A stretch of 47,712 nucleotides of DNA from Candidatus Azobacteroides sp. (GCA_009778655.1 WRFZ01000173.1:1-47712), one strand, 5' to 3'; positions 5,643 to 14,374 are shown, counted from the stretch's first letter. Program-made: numbers and translations. The notes: generated from the sequence alone by a model not told the origin.

Positions 5643-8405
5643 ATGGAAAAATTTAACAAAATTGGATTTGTGATGATTTGCCTGCTTGCCTTTTTGAAAG
5701 GACAGGCTTTTGAATCCGCAACAACGACAATAACGTCGTTCCCTATTCTGAAATCCTCTGAAGTCGCTACTTATTCGAATCTTGATACCGCGATTCAGAG
5801 AGAGATTAACGCCAATGCAATGTACAAGGCTTTTGCGGATAAGGCGAAAGAAGAAGGTTACCCGATTATAGCTCGTTTGTTCTCTGTAACGGCGGATGCG
5901 AAAGCCGGACACGCCGAGGCCGAGTGGGCGATTTTACAAAGCATGGGCGCTACCGAAAGACCTGTAGCGGAAATACCGGAAGTAGGAACAACCGAAGAAA
6001 ACCTGCAAGCGGCATTTGCCGGCGAAACGTATGACTACGAAGAAATGTATCCCGAATTTCTGAAAACAGCAGAAGAAGAGGGAATTACGGAAGCTGCGCA
6101 CCTGTTTGACCTGATAATGCAAGCAGGAAAAGTGAATGCGGCAAATTATGATGATGTATTGCAAAATTCGGATAACATAGATTACATTAATGGCAAATAT
6201 GCCGTATTGTATCGCTGTTTAATCTGCGGAGAAATAGTTACCGAACGTCCCGACCAATGTTCGATTTGCAAAGCTCCGGGTAAAACTTTTGCAATGTACA
6301 ACGAGACCTACTATAATCTCTATGCCGCGGTTCAAGGCGAAGTTAACGCTAACGCAATGTACAGAGCCTTTGCCGCTAAAGCTCAAGACGAAGGCTATTC
6401 GGTTACCGCTCATCTTTTCTTGGCAACAGCGGATGCGGAAGCCAAGCATGCCGATGATGAATGGGCGATTCTGCAAAGCATGGGCGCTACGGAAAGGCCC
6501 GAAGCGCAACAACCGAAAGTCGGAACAACCGAGGAAAACCTCAGAGCATCATTTGAGCGTGAAAATTATGAATACACGACTATGTATCGCAATTTCGTGG
6601 AGGTTGCGAAAGCGGAAGGAATGGATGAAGCGGCGCGTCTGCTTACTCTGATAATGCACGCGGAACAAGTGCATTCAAGTAACTACGGCGATATAATATC
6701 AAAGATAGATAATATAAATTATATTAAAACCAAGTACGCAATATTGTTCCGTTGTTTAACTTGCGGGGAAATAGTTACTACACTCCCTAAGCAATGTCCG
6801 ATTTGCGACGCTTCGGGTGAAACTTTTATGATATACAGTGCGACCTACGGAAATCTGTACATTGCAGTTCAAGGCGAAATCAACACGCACGCAATGTACA
6901 AAGCCTTTGCAGCTAAAGCTTTTGAAGAAGGTTATCCGATTATTGCCCGTTTATTTTTGGCAACGGCGGATGCGGAAGCCAAGCATGGCGAAGACGAATG
7001 GGTGATTCTGCAAAGATTGGGCGCTACGGAAAAACCCGTAGCGGAAATACCGGAAGTCGGAACAACAGCCGAGAATCTGAAGAAAGCGTTTGACGGTGAG
7101 AACTATGAATACACGAAAATGTATCGGGATTTCTACCAAATTGCGCATGAAGAAGGAATATCAGATGCGGCATACATATTCAATTTGGCAATGCAGGCGG
7201 AACAGGTACATGCGAGTAATTTCGGCGATGTATTGTTGAATCTGAGTGATATAGATTATATTAACGCCAAGTATGCCGTGTTGCATCGTTGCGTGAAATG
7301 CGGAGAAGTCGTTACGAAAGTTATCAATCGGTGGTGTCCGATTTGCGGCACCGCGACCGAAAGATTCGTGACATACAGCGATACCTACTATAATCTTTAT
7401 ACTGCGCTTCAAATCGAGATCAACGACAACGCCATGTACAAAGCTTTTGCGGATAAAGCGAAAGAAGATGGATATCTTTTTATAGCACAACTGTTTAACG
7501 CAACAGCGGATGCGGATGCCAAACATGCCGATGACGAATGGGAAATTTTGAAAGAGTTGGGCGCAACCGAAAGTCCTGTAGCGGAAATACCGCAAGTCGG
7601 AACAACAGCCGAAAATCTGAAGAAAGCATTTTACGATGAGAGTTATGAATACTCGGAAATGTATCCCGGTTTCTTAATCGTAGCGAAAGCCGAAGAGATA
7701 GCGGATGCGGAACGCATATTCGGTTTTGTGATAAAGGCGGAACAAATACATGCGAGCAACTATGGCGATGCATTGGCAAATCTGAATAATACAGATTACA
7801 TCAGTTCCAAGTATGCGACGTTATACCGTTGTCCCGTTTGTGGAGAGGTCTTCACGACACGTCCCGACCAATGTTCGTGCGGTACTCCGAGTGAAAATTT
7901 CGTGCGATACTGTATTCTTCCGATAATAACGACAGATTTTTTGTGTGACGGGAAAGTGGATGAGGATTACAGCGAAACGCTTGAAGCTATCAGCGATTCG
8001 CCGGTTACTTGGGAAATAAAAAACGGCGCTTTACCCGAAGGACTTGTACTTAATGCGAATACAGGCGTTATTTCCGGTACGCCGACCGAAGCGGGAGATT
8101 TCTGCATTATCGTAACCGCTACGAATAGCGTTGCCTCCGAAGACAGGGAGCTTAACTTTTCGATTGAAATAAGAGGAACCGGAATAGAAAATATTCAACA
8201 GACGGTAACGTTGAATGCACACATACATGGAGGGACATTACGTATCAACGGACTGATCCCCGATGATTTATGGAGTGTTTATACCATATACGGCGACCTT
8301 GTATATCGGAACGTCGCTCATAGCAAACAGGCTGATATAACTTTGCCTGCTCGCGGCGTGTATATTGTTCGATCCGGCAGTAGAACAATAAAAGTGGTGT
8401 ATTAA
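5643..8405 (+). CDS. Exported protein with four tandem rubrerythrin units, Ig-like domain and T9SS-like tail
   Basis: This 920-residue protein starts with a signal peptide (MEKFNKIGFVMICLLAFLKG). Four rubrerythrin units follow, starting near residues 46, 225, 404 and 584 with a period of 179-180. Each has a ferritin-like diiron half (GE..., ExxH, GENYEY, AEQVH motifs) and a rubredoxin-like CxxC...CxxC end. Units 2 and 3 keep all ligand positions: E233, E266, H269, E307, E310, E341, H344 and E412, E445, H448, E486, E489, E520, H523. Unit 1 has K87, G162 and N165 at ligand positions. Unit 4 has D625 and a C744-S-C746 pair lacking a residue. Residues about 757-843 are a He_PIG-type Ig-like domain (LPEGLVLNANTGVISGTP) and 851-920 a T9SS-like tail. 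Rubrerythrins are normally cytoplasmic single-unit peroxide reductases; export and four copies are unusual. Electron donor unknown. Confidence 0.88.
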   Translation: MEKFNKIGFVMICLLAFLKGQAFESATTTITSFPILKSSEVATYSNLDTAIQREINANAMYKAFADKAKEEGYPIIARLFSVTADAKAGHAEAEWAILQSMGATERPVAEIPEVGTTEENLQAAFAGETYDYEEMYPEFLKTAEEEGITEAAHLFDLIMQAGKVNAANYDDVLQNSDNIDYINGKYAVLYRCLICGEIVTERPDQCSICKAPGKTFAMYNETYYNLYAAVQGEVNANAMYRAFAAKAQDEGYSVTAHLFLATADAEAKHADDEWAILQSMGATERPEAQQPKVGTTEENLRASFERENYEYTTMYRNFVEVAKAEGMDEAARLLTLIMHAEQVHSSNYGDIISKIDNINYIKTKYAILFRCLTCGEIVTTLPKQCPICDASGETFMIYSATYGNLYIAVQGEINTHAMYKAFAAKAFEEGYPIIARLFLATADAEAKHGEDEWVILQRLGATEKPVAEIPEVGTTAENLKKAFDGENYEYTKMYRDFYQIAHEEGISDAAYIFNLAMQAEQVHASNFGDVLLNLSDIDYINAKYAVLHRCVKCGEVVTKVINRWCPICGTATERFVTYSDTYYNLYTALQIEINDNAMYKAFADKAKEDGYLFIAQLFNATADADAKHADDEWEILKELGATESPVAEIPQVGTTAENLKKAFYDESYEYSEMYPGFLIVAKAEEIADAERIFGFVIKAEQIHASNYGDALANLNNTDYISSKYATLYRCPVCGEVFTTRPDQCSCGTPSENFVRYCILPIITTDFLCDGKVDEDYSETLEAISDSPVTWEIKNGALPEGLVLNANTGVISGTPTEAGDFCIIVTATNSVASEDRELNFSIEIRGTGIENIQQTVTLNAHIHGGTLRINGLIPDDLWSVYTIYGDLVYRNVAHSKQADITLPARGVYIVRSGSRTIKVVY
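5778..7922 (+). repeat. Four in-gene tandem repeats of about 537-540 bp
   Basis: Repeat units begin near 5778, 6315, 6852 and 7392, one per rubrerythrin module. Long stretches are nearly identical at the DNA level, for example around GCGGATGCGGAAGCCAAGCA in units 2 and 3. This indicates internal duplication that is recent enough to keep codon-level similarity. Confidence 0.85.
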
Positions 8406-8417
8406 TGTGAGTTATGA

Positions 8418-8455
8418 TAAGAGTCGAGAGCTGATTTTTCAGCTCTCGACTCTTA
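8418..8455. terminator. Bidirectional terminator between convergent genes
   Basis: A perfect 17-bp stem (8418-8434 against 8439-8455) encloses a TTTT loop. The plus-strand rubrerythrin gene ends at 8405 and the minus-strand gene ends at 8439, so the hairpin can serve both. Its right arm encodes the last five residues and stop codon of the minus-strand gene. Confidence 0.75.
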
Positions 8456-8900
8456 ACTTTTTATATTCCGGAATCTCATTTACAAAAACATATTCTTTCT
8501 TTTCTTGGTCTATTCGGCAGCAAAAATGTTGAATCCCGTTACTCACGATTAACCATGACACGTGTAACGCAAAATTATAAAAAGTAATCTGATCAAACGT
8601 TTTTTGATTGATCACGGTAGAAGGCGATTTGTATTCGATAATCATCATCGGGTGCAAAAAATCGTCGTATAAAACCGTATCGCATCGTTTTTTTACGTTT
8701 CCCAACGTAATTTCGACTTCATTGGCCATCCGGCCCGAAGGATAACCTTTATATTCAATCAGAAAAGATATGAATTGCTGGCGAACAAATTCTTCCGGCG
8801 TTAAGCGAACAAATTGCTTTCGCAAATGGTCAAAGACATAATCTTTCCCGTTTTGTTTTTTTATTCGTAATTCGGCAACTGGAAGATTCAAATGCTCCAT
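8439..8900 (-). CDS. HsdR N-terminal-like PD-(D/E)XK fold protein
   Basis: This 153-residue protein matches the type I restriction enzyme R N-terminal (HSDR_N) family found as stand-alone proteins in Bacteroidales. It shows LRKQFVRLTPEEFVRQQFI, then a nuclease-fold core with D74 (KRCDTVLYD), E89 and K91 (MMIIEYKSP), followed by TFDQITFYNFAL. The D...ExK set suggests a metal-dependent nuclease fold, but no methylase or specificity subunit is nearby, so this is not a complete restriction system. Its last codons lie inside the bidirectional terminator. A -7 box (TAATTTTG, 8932-8939) precedes it. Confidence 0.8.
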   Translation of the reverse strand: MEHLNLPVAELRIKKQNGKDYVFDHLRKQFVRLTPEEFVRQQFISFLIEYKGYPSGRMANEVEITLGNVKKRCDTVLYDDFLHPMMIIEYKSPSTVINQKTFDQITFYNFALHVSWLIVSNGIQHFCCRIDQEKKEYVFVNEIPEYKKLRVES

Positions 8901-8923
8901 TTTTTTTGTATTCCTTTTTTTAT

Positions 8924-8931
8924 TACTTTTG
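8924..8931 (+). promoter_or_regulatory. Candidate -7 box for AMP nucleosidase
   Basis: TACTTTTG matches TAnnTTTG. A start near 8938 supports the ATG at 8947 over the in-frame ATG at 8929. It directly abuts an opposite-facing box at 8932-8939. Confidence 0.5.
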
Positions 8932-8939
8932 CAAAATTA
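8932..8939 (-). promoter_or_regulatory. Candidate -7 box for the HsdR_N-like gene
   Basis: On the minus strand this reads TAATTTTG. It would start transcription near 8925, 25 bases before the ATG at 8900. It shares its border with the plus-strand box at 8924-8931. Confidence 0.4.
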
Positions 8940-8946
8940 CATAAAT

Positions 8947-9723
8947 ATGAAGACAAAACAAGAAATAGTCGAAAATTGGTTGCCGCGTTATACCAAAAGA
9001 GCAATCAGTGATTTTGCTTCTTATATATTATTGACTAATTTCAATAAATACGTAGAGATTTTTGCCGATTATTATAAAGTTCCGATTCTCGGACAAGACG
9101 CCAATATGCCGAATGCTTCAGCTGATGGAATAACAATCGTCAATTTCGGAATGGGTTCTGCCAATGCGGCTACCATCATGGATTTATTAATGGCGGTCAA
9201 ACCCAAAGCCGCTTTGTTTTTGGGAAAATGCGGCGGACTGAAAAAGAAAAACGCTTTAGGCGATTATATTCTGCCCATTGCCGCCATCCGCGGAGAAGGT
9301 ACGTCGAACGATTATTTTCCGGAGGAGGTGCCTTCATTACCGGCTTTCAGTTTGTTGCGAGCCGTTTCTTCGATTGTTCGCAATTACGGCAAAGACTATT
9401 GGACGGGAACGATTTATACCACCAACCGGCGGGTGTGGGAATACGATGAAAATTTCAAGGATTATCTTCGAAAAATCCGTGCAATCGGAGTGGATATGGA
9501 AACGGCTACTTTACTCACGGTGGGATTTGCCAATCAGATTCCGACCGGAGCCTTGCTGTTGGTAAGCGATCAACCCATGATTTCGGAAGGAATCAAAACC
9601 GAAAAGAGCGATTTACAGGTGACAAAAGACTTTGCGGAAGAGCATGTTAGAATCGGCATCGAATCATTGAAAACGATCATAGAGAATAAAGAAACCGTTA
9701 AACACCTTCGCTTTGAATGGTAA
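8947..9723 (+). CDS. amn: AMP nucleosidase
   Basis: From the ATG at 8947 this 258-residue protein matches the short AMP nucleosidase form of Bacteroidetes, which splits AMP into adenine and ribose 5-phosphate. It begins MKTKQEIVENWLPRYTKRAI and shows the nucleoside phosphorylase-type signatures NFGMGSANAATIMDLL, ALFLGKCGGLKKK, and IGVDMETATLLTVG followed by LLVSDQPM. The catalytic aspartate is expected in the SDQP segment. The start was chosen because the -7 box at 8924-8931 places the transcript start after the ATG at 8929. It is a single gene, divergent from the HsdR_N-like gene. Confidence 0.9.
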   Translation: MKTKQEIVENWLPRYTKRAISDFASYILLTNFNKYVEIFADYYKVPILGQDANMPNASADGITIVNFGMGSANAATIMDLLMAVKPKAALFLGKCGGLKKKNALGDYILPIAAIRGEGTSNDYFPEEVPSLPAFSLLRAVSSIVRNYGKDYWTGTIYTTNRRVWEYDENFKDYLRKIRAIGVDMETATLLTVGFANQIPTGALLLVSDQPMISEGIKTEKSDLQVTKDFAEEHVRIGIESLKTIIENKETVKHLRFEW

Positions 9724-9750
9724 AACGCCGCGTAGAAAAAAGACAAATAT

Positions 9751-10416
9751 CTATTGAATCAATCTGTATCCTTTATTCTTGACTGTTTCAATCGTTAAAC
9801 CCTTGTTCTCTAATTTTTTACGTAATGAACTGATTACATTCCGCAGCGATTCTTCCATGAAAGTATTGTGCCAAACCGCTTGTAAAATATCTGATAAAGA
9901 AACTATTTCAGTAAAATAATCTGACAAAATCCGTAGTACGGCGGCTTCTTTATCAGATAAATATTCTTTTTTCCCTTCAAACAAAATGACTTTATCTTCG
10001 AAGAGAAAAGAACATTTTTCAAATTTATAGGTTGAATTAGAAGGTTTCATTTTCAAAGCGGCATTTACATGGATATCTATTTCTTCAATTGTGATCGGTT
10101 TTTTCAGAAAGTAAATACATCCTATCTCGAAACCTTCTACTACATCCGCAGGCGATTTATTTTCTCCGCTCATGAATATAATCGGAACATATTTATTTAA
10201 TGTGCGTATTTTGCGAGCAACTTCTTTACCATTGATCTCATCATCTAAATGTATATCTAACAAAACAATGTCCGGCTGGTTTTTTACAAAAAGTTCTATT
10301 GTTTCTTCTCCCGATGTGGAGAGATATACTTGAAACCCTTTTTGTTCAAAATGCCATTGAATAACGTATGAAAAATCTTGATTATTTTCGGCTATTAGTA
10401 TTTTCGTTGCACTCAT
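9751..10416 (-). CDS. OmpR-family response regulator
   Basis: This 221-residue protein has a receiver domain at residues 4-120 with the phospho-acceptor D54 (IVLLDIHLDDE), switch residue S83 and K106 in FLKKP. The acidic pocket reads E10-N11, so one of the usual acidic residues is replaced. The C-terminal part (about 130-221) is a winged-helix DNA-binding domain: LSDKEAAVLRILSDYF and SLRNVISSLRKKLENKGLTI, then TVKNKGYRLI. It lies 11 bases downstream of its partner kinase. The nearest likely target is the outer-membrane receptor transcribed away from the kinase. The layout resembles the RprXY type of Bacteroides, but orthology is not shown. Confidence 0.9.
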   Translation of the reverse strand: MSATKILIAENNQDFSYVIQWHFEQKGFQVYLSTSGEETIELFVKNQPDIVLLDIHLDDEINGKEVARKIRTLNKYVPIIFMSGENKSPADVVEGFEIGCIYFLKKPITIEEIDIHVNAALKMKPSNSTYKFEKCSFLFEDKVILFEGKKEYLSDKEAAVLRILSDYFTEIVSLSDILQAVWHNTFMEESLRNVISSLRKKLENKGLTIETVKNKGYRLIQ

Positions 10417-10427
10417 TTTTAGTAAAA

Positions 10428-11759
10428 TTAAGAGTTAAACAATGGAATTATTAACTTGAAATCGGAACCTTCTCCGACTTTGCTTGTAACGGTTACTTGT
10501 CCGTCGTGAATTTCGCAAACCCATTTTACATAACTCAACCCAAGACCAAATCCGTCATTTTTCTTGTTTGAATTGCCTTTATAAAATTTTTGAAAAATAT
10601 TTGGTAAATCTTCATCCCGAATTCCTATTCCATTGTCTTTAACCTCCACTTCAAGCATTTTATCTTTTATATAAGCATTTATTTCTATCGTCACTTCTTC
10701 ATTAGAATACTTGATAGAATTTTCGATTAAATTTTTTATTGCATTTGGAAAATGGATTGGATCAAACCAACAATGAGAAACATCGCCGGAATAATGAGTT
10801 GTAAAATGTATTAGTTTTGTATTTGAAATGGAACAAGTTGCGATAATTTCATCAATACGGTTTTTCAAATTGCCTTGTTGCCGGTTAGCCGTTGTTTGTA
10901 ATTTTTCGGCAAACGATTGGATAACAAGTGAATGAAGTAATGTCTCTAAACTTTGGAGATTGGTTTTAAGTCTTCCTATAATATTTTTTCTCAAAGAATT
11001 ATCTTCTAAAATTTTATCGTTAGTAAGAATTTCTGAAAGAGATAAAGCGCCTTGCAAAGGATGTCGAAGTTCGTGGGTCATACTATCTACAAAATCTTGT
11101 CGAATTGTTTCTATCTTTTTTTGTTTGGAAATAATCAGAGATTGATAAATAAGAGCTATAACGATTACAACAAGCATTATAAACGAGAACACAAAAGAAA
11201 ACAACATTTCCTTCAATATCAAGCTAACAGGATTTGAAAAATAAACTTGTACATCCCGCTCGCTATCCAATTCTTTTCGAGAAGTATAAAATTTGTATTT
11301 TATTTTATTTTGCGTACCGGTTTGTTCCAATACACTATCCGTTTTATGCTTAAATGCAACAATACAAAATTTTGTTTCTATCTCTTTTTCATGTAAAATT
11401 GAAGTATAAATACTGTCTAATTGATATAATTCAAAAGGCGTAGAAGCAATAAGAACGCCATTTATTTGATACATTAATTCATCTATTGTTATGTTTTTGG
11501 GAGTATTTTTTTCCGTATTATTTAAATTTGTTAATTCTAATGAAATAGTATCGCTGACAAACATTTTATCAAAGCGATAGGAACGATATGAATTAATTGC
11601 AGTATTTAACGATTCATTATAAGAAGTAAATACAATTTTGGACAAATAAGTGTATTGAGAATACAATGAATACCCCAAAAGAACTAATACGAGTATTATT
11701 GAAATAATAATAATTGGTAAAAGTCTATTTTTTTTATATATTATTTCATGGCGCCACAT
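10428..11759 (-). CDS. Membrane sensor histidine kinase
   Basis: This 443-residue kinase has two membrane segments (about 13-35 and 187-209) framing a periplasmic sensor of about 150 residues with no recognised fold. The dimerisation and phospho-transfer domain contains H229 in MTHELRHPLQGALS. The ATPase domain shows the N box IKNLIENSIKYSNE (N347), G1 box VKDNGIGI and G2 box DGFGLGLSYVKW. The gene is AT-rich compared with its neighbours; one 60-base stretch at 11521 has only 15 G or C. It leads a two-gene operon with the response regulator and has a consensus -7 box at 11786-11793. The signal sensed is unknown. Confidence 0.9.
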   Translation of the reverse strand: MWRHEIIYKKNRLLPIIIISIILVLVLLGYSLYSQYTYLSKIVFTSYNESLNTAINSYRSYRFDKMFVSDTISLELTNLNNTEKNTPKNITIDELMYQINGVLIASTPFELYQLDSIYTSILHEKEIETKFCIVAFKHKTDSVLEQTGTQNKIKYKFYTSRKELDSERDVQVYFSNPVSLILKEMLFSFVFSFIMLVVIVIALIYQSLIISKQKKIETIRQDFVDSMTHELRHPLQGALSLSEILTNDKILEDNSLRKNIIGRLKTNLQSLETLLHSLVIQSFAEKLQTTANRQQGNLKNRIDEIIATCSISNTKLIHFTTHYSGDVSHCWFDPIHFPNAIKNLIENSIKYSNEEVTIEINAYIKDKMLEVEVKDNGIGIRDEDLPNIFQKFYKGNSNKKNDGFGLGLSYVKWVCEIHDGQVTVTSKVGEGSDFKLIIPLFNS

Positions 11760-11785
11760 AATTAAAAAAATAATTATTTAATATG

Positions 11786-11793
11786 CAAAGATA
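11786..11793 (-). promoter_or_regulatory. -7 promoter box for the kinase-regulator operon
   Basis: The minus strand reads TATCTTTG, an exact TAnnTTTG match. It would give a leader of about 20 bases to the ATG at 11759. Confidence 0.5.
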
Positions 11794-11991
11794 ACGATTT
11801 AATTAGCTTAGGGAAAAAATTGGCGTAAGGAATCACAAATCTATTAAGGAAAAAGTGTAATCTAATGAAATAATATATTGCTGTTATCTAAGCATTATAT
11901 ACCGGTCATAAAAAAATTTCCACTTTTGTATCGTCAAAATAAAGAAAGTAGCGCTAAAGACTTTAGGATACAATTAACATTATTATTCGAT

Positions 11992-14334
11992 ATGAAACAC
12001 AAAATATTTTTTGCTTTATTTATGCTATTCCAAATTCACCTGCCGGCACAAGTAAAGGAATATACTATTTCCGGTAATGTCTCAGATAAAACAAATATTC
12101 CGATTTCTTATGCAAATGTGATGATGAAATCTACAAATGACACTATCATTTATGGAGACATAACTGATGAACACGGAAATTTCAATATACAACATTTGCC
12201 TAAAGGTAAATATTTGCTCACAGTTTCATTTGTCGGGTATCAACCCTATCAACAAGAAATTGAGTTAAATGAAAATATCACATTGCAAATACAGTTGCAG
12301 GAGGGTATTGATTTAGGAGAAGTGATTATATCTGCTCAAAGAAAATTAGTGACTTATGATAACGGTAAAATCAATCTTACCGTGGAAAATTCAAAATTAG
12401 CTAATTTGCCGACAACGAACGACGTCCTGTCGTTTGTACCGGGAATCATAGTACAAGGTAATGATATTTCAGTTATTGGAAGAGACAAAACCTTGATACT
12501 AATCAATGGAAAAGAAGTTAAATCCAACAGTCAAATAGAGAGTTTACAGCCGGAAATGATAAAAAATATCGTTTTGGATAGAAATCCTTCGGCAAAATAC
12601 GACGCTTCCTATAATAGTGTAATTCATATTACAACCAAGCGTAATTTAGGAAAAGATTTTTCTGCACAATATATTCAAGGAGCAGCTGCAAACCGAAACT
12701 TTAATCACAGTGAAACGCTCAATTTGAATCATACAAGCGGAAAGCTCAATAATTTTTTATCCTACAAGTTTAAAAATTCAAAAAATACAGAATCGGCAAA
12801 TACTTACCAAAATATTTTACTTAACGACGACATTCAGAGTAACAGTTATGATGCAACAATGAAAGACAATAATGACAACCATTCGCTGGCGTTGGGTTCT
12901 AACATTGAGTTAAACCGGAATAATAAGGTAGATATTCAATATTTTTTTAATAGCGGAAATCAAAAAGCTAAAATTACCGGTTGGGAACAAATGGAAGGGA
13001 TTACAAACAATAAATTAAATGTGAATAGACTCGGCAATTCCAAAGAACAAGATCATACCGTAAATTTTAGTTATTCACTAACGATTGACTCGATTCGTTC
13101 TTTACAATTCTTTAGCGATTATACTCATTTGAAGAATGCTTCTATCGAGCATATTACATCAGAAGAACAAGAAACCGGCAAAACAGGTAAAGATACGCTT
13201 GATAATTATTCAACCTTTAATACTTATTCCTTCAGGGCAGAATATAATACGAAACTGTTTTCCGACTATGATTGGATGTTGGGAATAAGATATTCCGTTA
13301 TAAAAAGCAATTCCGAATCCGGCATGTCAGGCGATAATGCCGAAATCTTTTTCAATGAACATTCTGCTTTGACTGAAACGAATGCAGCAGCCTATACAAC
13401 TTTGTCCCGAAAATTCAATTCTTTTTATACGGAATTAGGATTACGGGCAGAATTTACTCAAGATAAATACAAAAAGAATGAAATGTCTGTATTTGATAAG
13501 CCGCGTAATTCTCTGTATTTATTTCCGTCATTCTTATTTAACTATGACTTCTCGGAAAATTTGCAACTGAATTTGAATTATACGAGTAAAATACAAAGAC
13601 CTTCTTTTTACGACCTTGACCCAACTCTCTCTTATTTAAGTTCGGTTTTATATTCGCAAGGTAATCCTGAATTGAGGCCGATGGTTGTGCACAATATTGA
13701 ATTAAGCAGTGTCATTGAACGAAAATTCAATGTAAGCATAGCTTATGCATTACAAAAAAACTTTCCGGTTTCCGTGATTGAGCCGAGTTTTGAAAATGCA
13801 AATATTTTATTAAGTAAACCAATCAATATTTCAAAGTCTTCTTTGCTTGATTTCACAGCGACTTATATCTTTTTTTCCGGTTCATTTACTTCTAATTTGA
13901 TTGGAAATCTTTCAATTCCTTTTGTTGAATATCCCTATATGGGTAAAATAGAAAAAAGCGCTATTCCTCTTTATCAAATTGTTACCATGAATCAATATTC
14001 AATCAGCCCAAAAATCTTTTTATTTTGCAATTTTGGTTTTAAAAGTAAATACAGTTCAATAAATACGGTTTTTTCCCCGACTTACCGATTAACAATAGGC
14101 GCTAATTGGATATTAATGAGAGGAAAAATGATTTTGACTTTGTTTGGAAATGATTTGCTCCATAAATCTGAACCTACGGTCATATCAAAATATGAGATGG
14201 TAGATTTCGGACAAAGTTCAAGTCCCGATACCCGAATGGTTGGTATAACTCTGAAGTATAATTTCAACGGCTTCAAAAATATTTTTAAGAAAAGCGATAG
14301 CAATCAACAGGATATAGATAGGATAACAAAATGA
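11992..14334 (+). CDS. TonB-dependent receptor-like outer membrane beta-barrel protein
   Basis: From the ATG at 11992 this 780-residue protein has a signal peptide (MKHKIFFALFMLFQIHLPAQ). A carboxypeptidase-regulatory-like domain follows (YTISGNVSDKTNIPISYANV to about residue 100), then a plug-like region (LPTTNDVLSFVPGIIVQGND, then LILINGKEV) and a long barrel. The pattern fits the OMP_b-brl_3 outer-membrane family common in Bacteroidetes. It has no SusD partner beside it. It is divergent from a two-component operon, which probably controls it. The in-frame ORF extends 38 codons upstream but that part has no signal sequence. A strong hairpin with a T-tract follows at 14375-14412. Confidence 0.85.
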   Translation: MKHKIFFALFMLFQIHLPAQVKEYTISGNVSDKTNIPISYANVMMKSTNDTIIYGDITDEHGNFNIQHLPKGKYLLTVSFVGYQPYQQEIELNENITLQIQLQEGIDLGEVIISAQRKLVTYDNGKINLTVENSKLANLPTTNDVLSFVPGIIVQGNDISVIGRDKTLILINGKEVKSNSQIESLQPEMIKNIVLDRNPSAKYDASYNSVIHITTKRNLGKDFSAQYIQGAAANRNFNHSETLNLNHTSGKLNNFLSYKFKNSKNTESANTYQNILLNDDIQSNSYDATMKDNNDNHSLALGSNIELNRNNKVDIQYFFNSGNQKAKITGWEQMEGITNNKLNVNRLGNSKEQDHTVNFSYSLTIDSIRSLQFFSDYTHLKNASIEHITSEEQETGKTGKDTLDNYSTFNTYSFRAEYNTKLFSDYDWMLGIRYSVIKSNSESGMSGDNAEIFFNEHSALTETNAAAYTTLSRKFNSFYTELGLRAEFTQDKYKKNEMSVFDKPRNSLYLFPSFLFNYDFSENLQLNLNYTSKIQRPSFYDLDPTLSYLSSVLYSQGNPELRPMVVHNIELSSVIERKFNVSIAYALQKNFPVSVIEPSFENANILLSKPINISKSSLLDFTATYIFFSGSFTSNLIGNLSIPFVEYPYMGKIEKSAIPLYQIVTMNQYSISPKIFLFCNFGFKSKYSSINTVFSPTYRLTIGANWILMRGKMILTLFGNDLLHKSEPTVISKYEMVDFGQSSSPDTRMVGITLKYNFNGFKNIFKKSDSNQQDIDRITK

Positions 14335-14374
14335 AAAAGTTCCCTTCAGTCCTAAGTGTTGTTTTTTGCAAAGA

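Noticed and set aside
7161-7595. Minus-strand open frames across the rubrerythrin repeats
   Set aside because: The same pattern recurs in each repeat because of shared codon use; no independent evidence of coding.
8439-8900. Part of a type I restriction-modification system
   Set aside because: Only the HsdR N-terminal-like domain is present; no helicase, methylase or specificity gene is in the window.
11878-11991. N-terminal extension of the outer-membrane receptor
   Set aside because: The extra 38 residues lack signal-peptide character and precede a perfect signal peptide starting at 11992.
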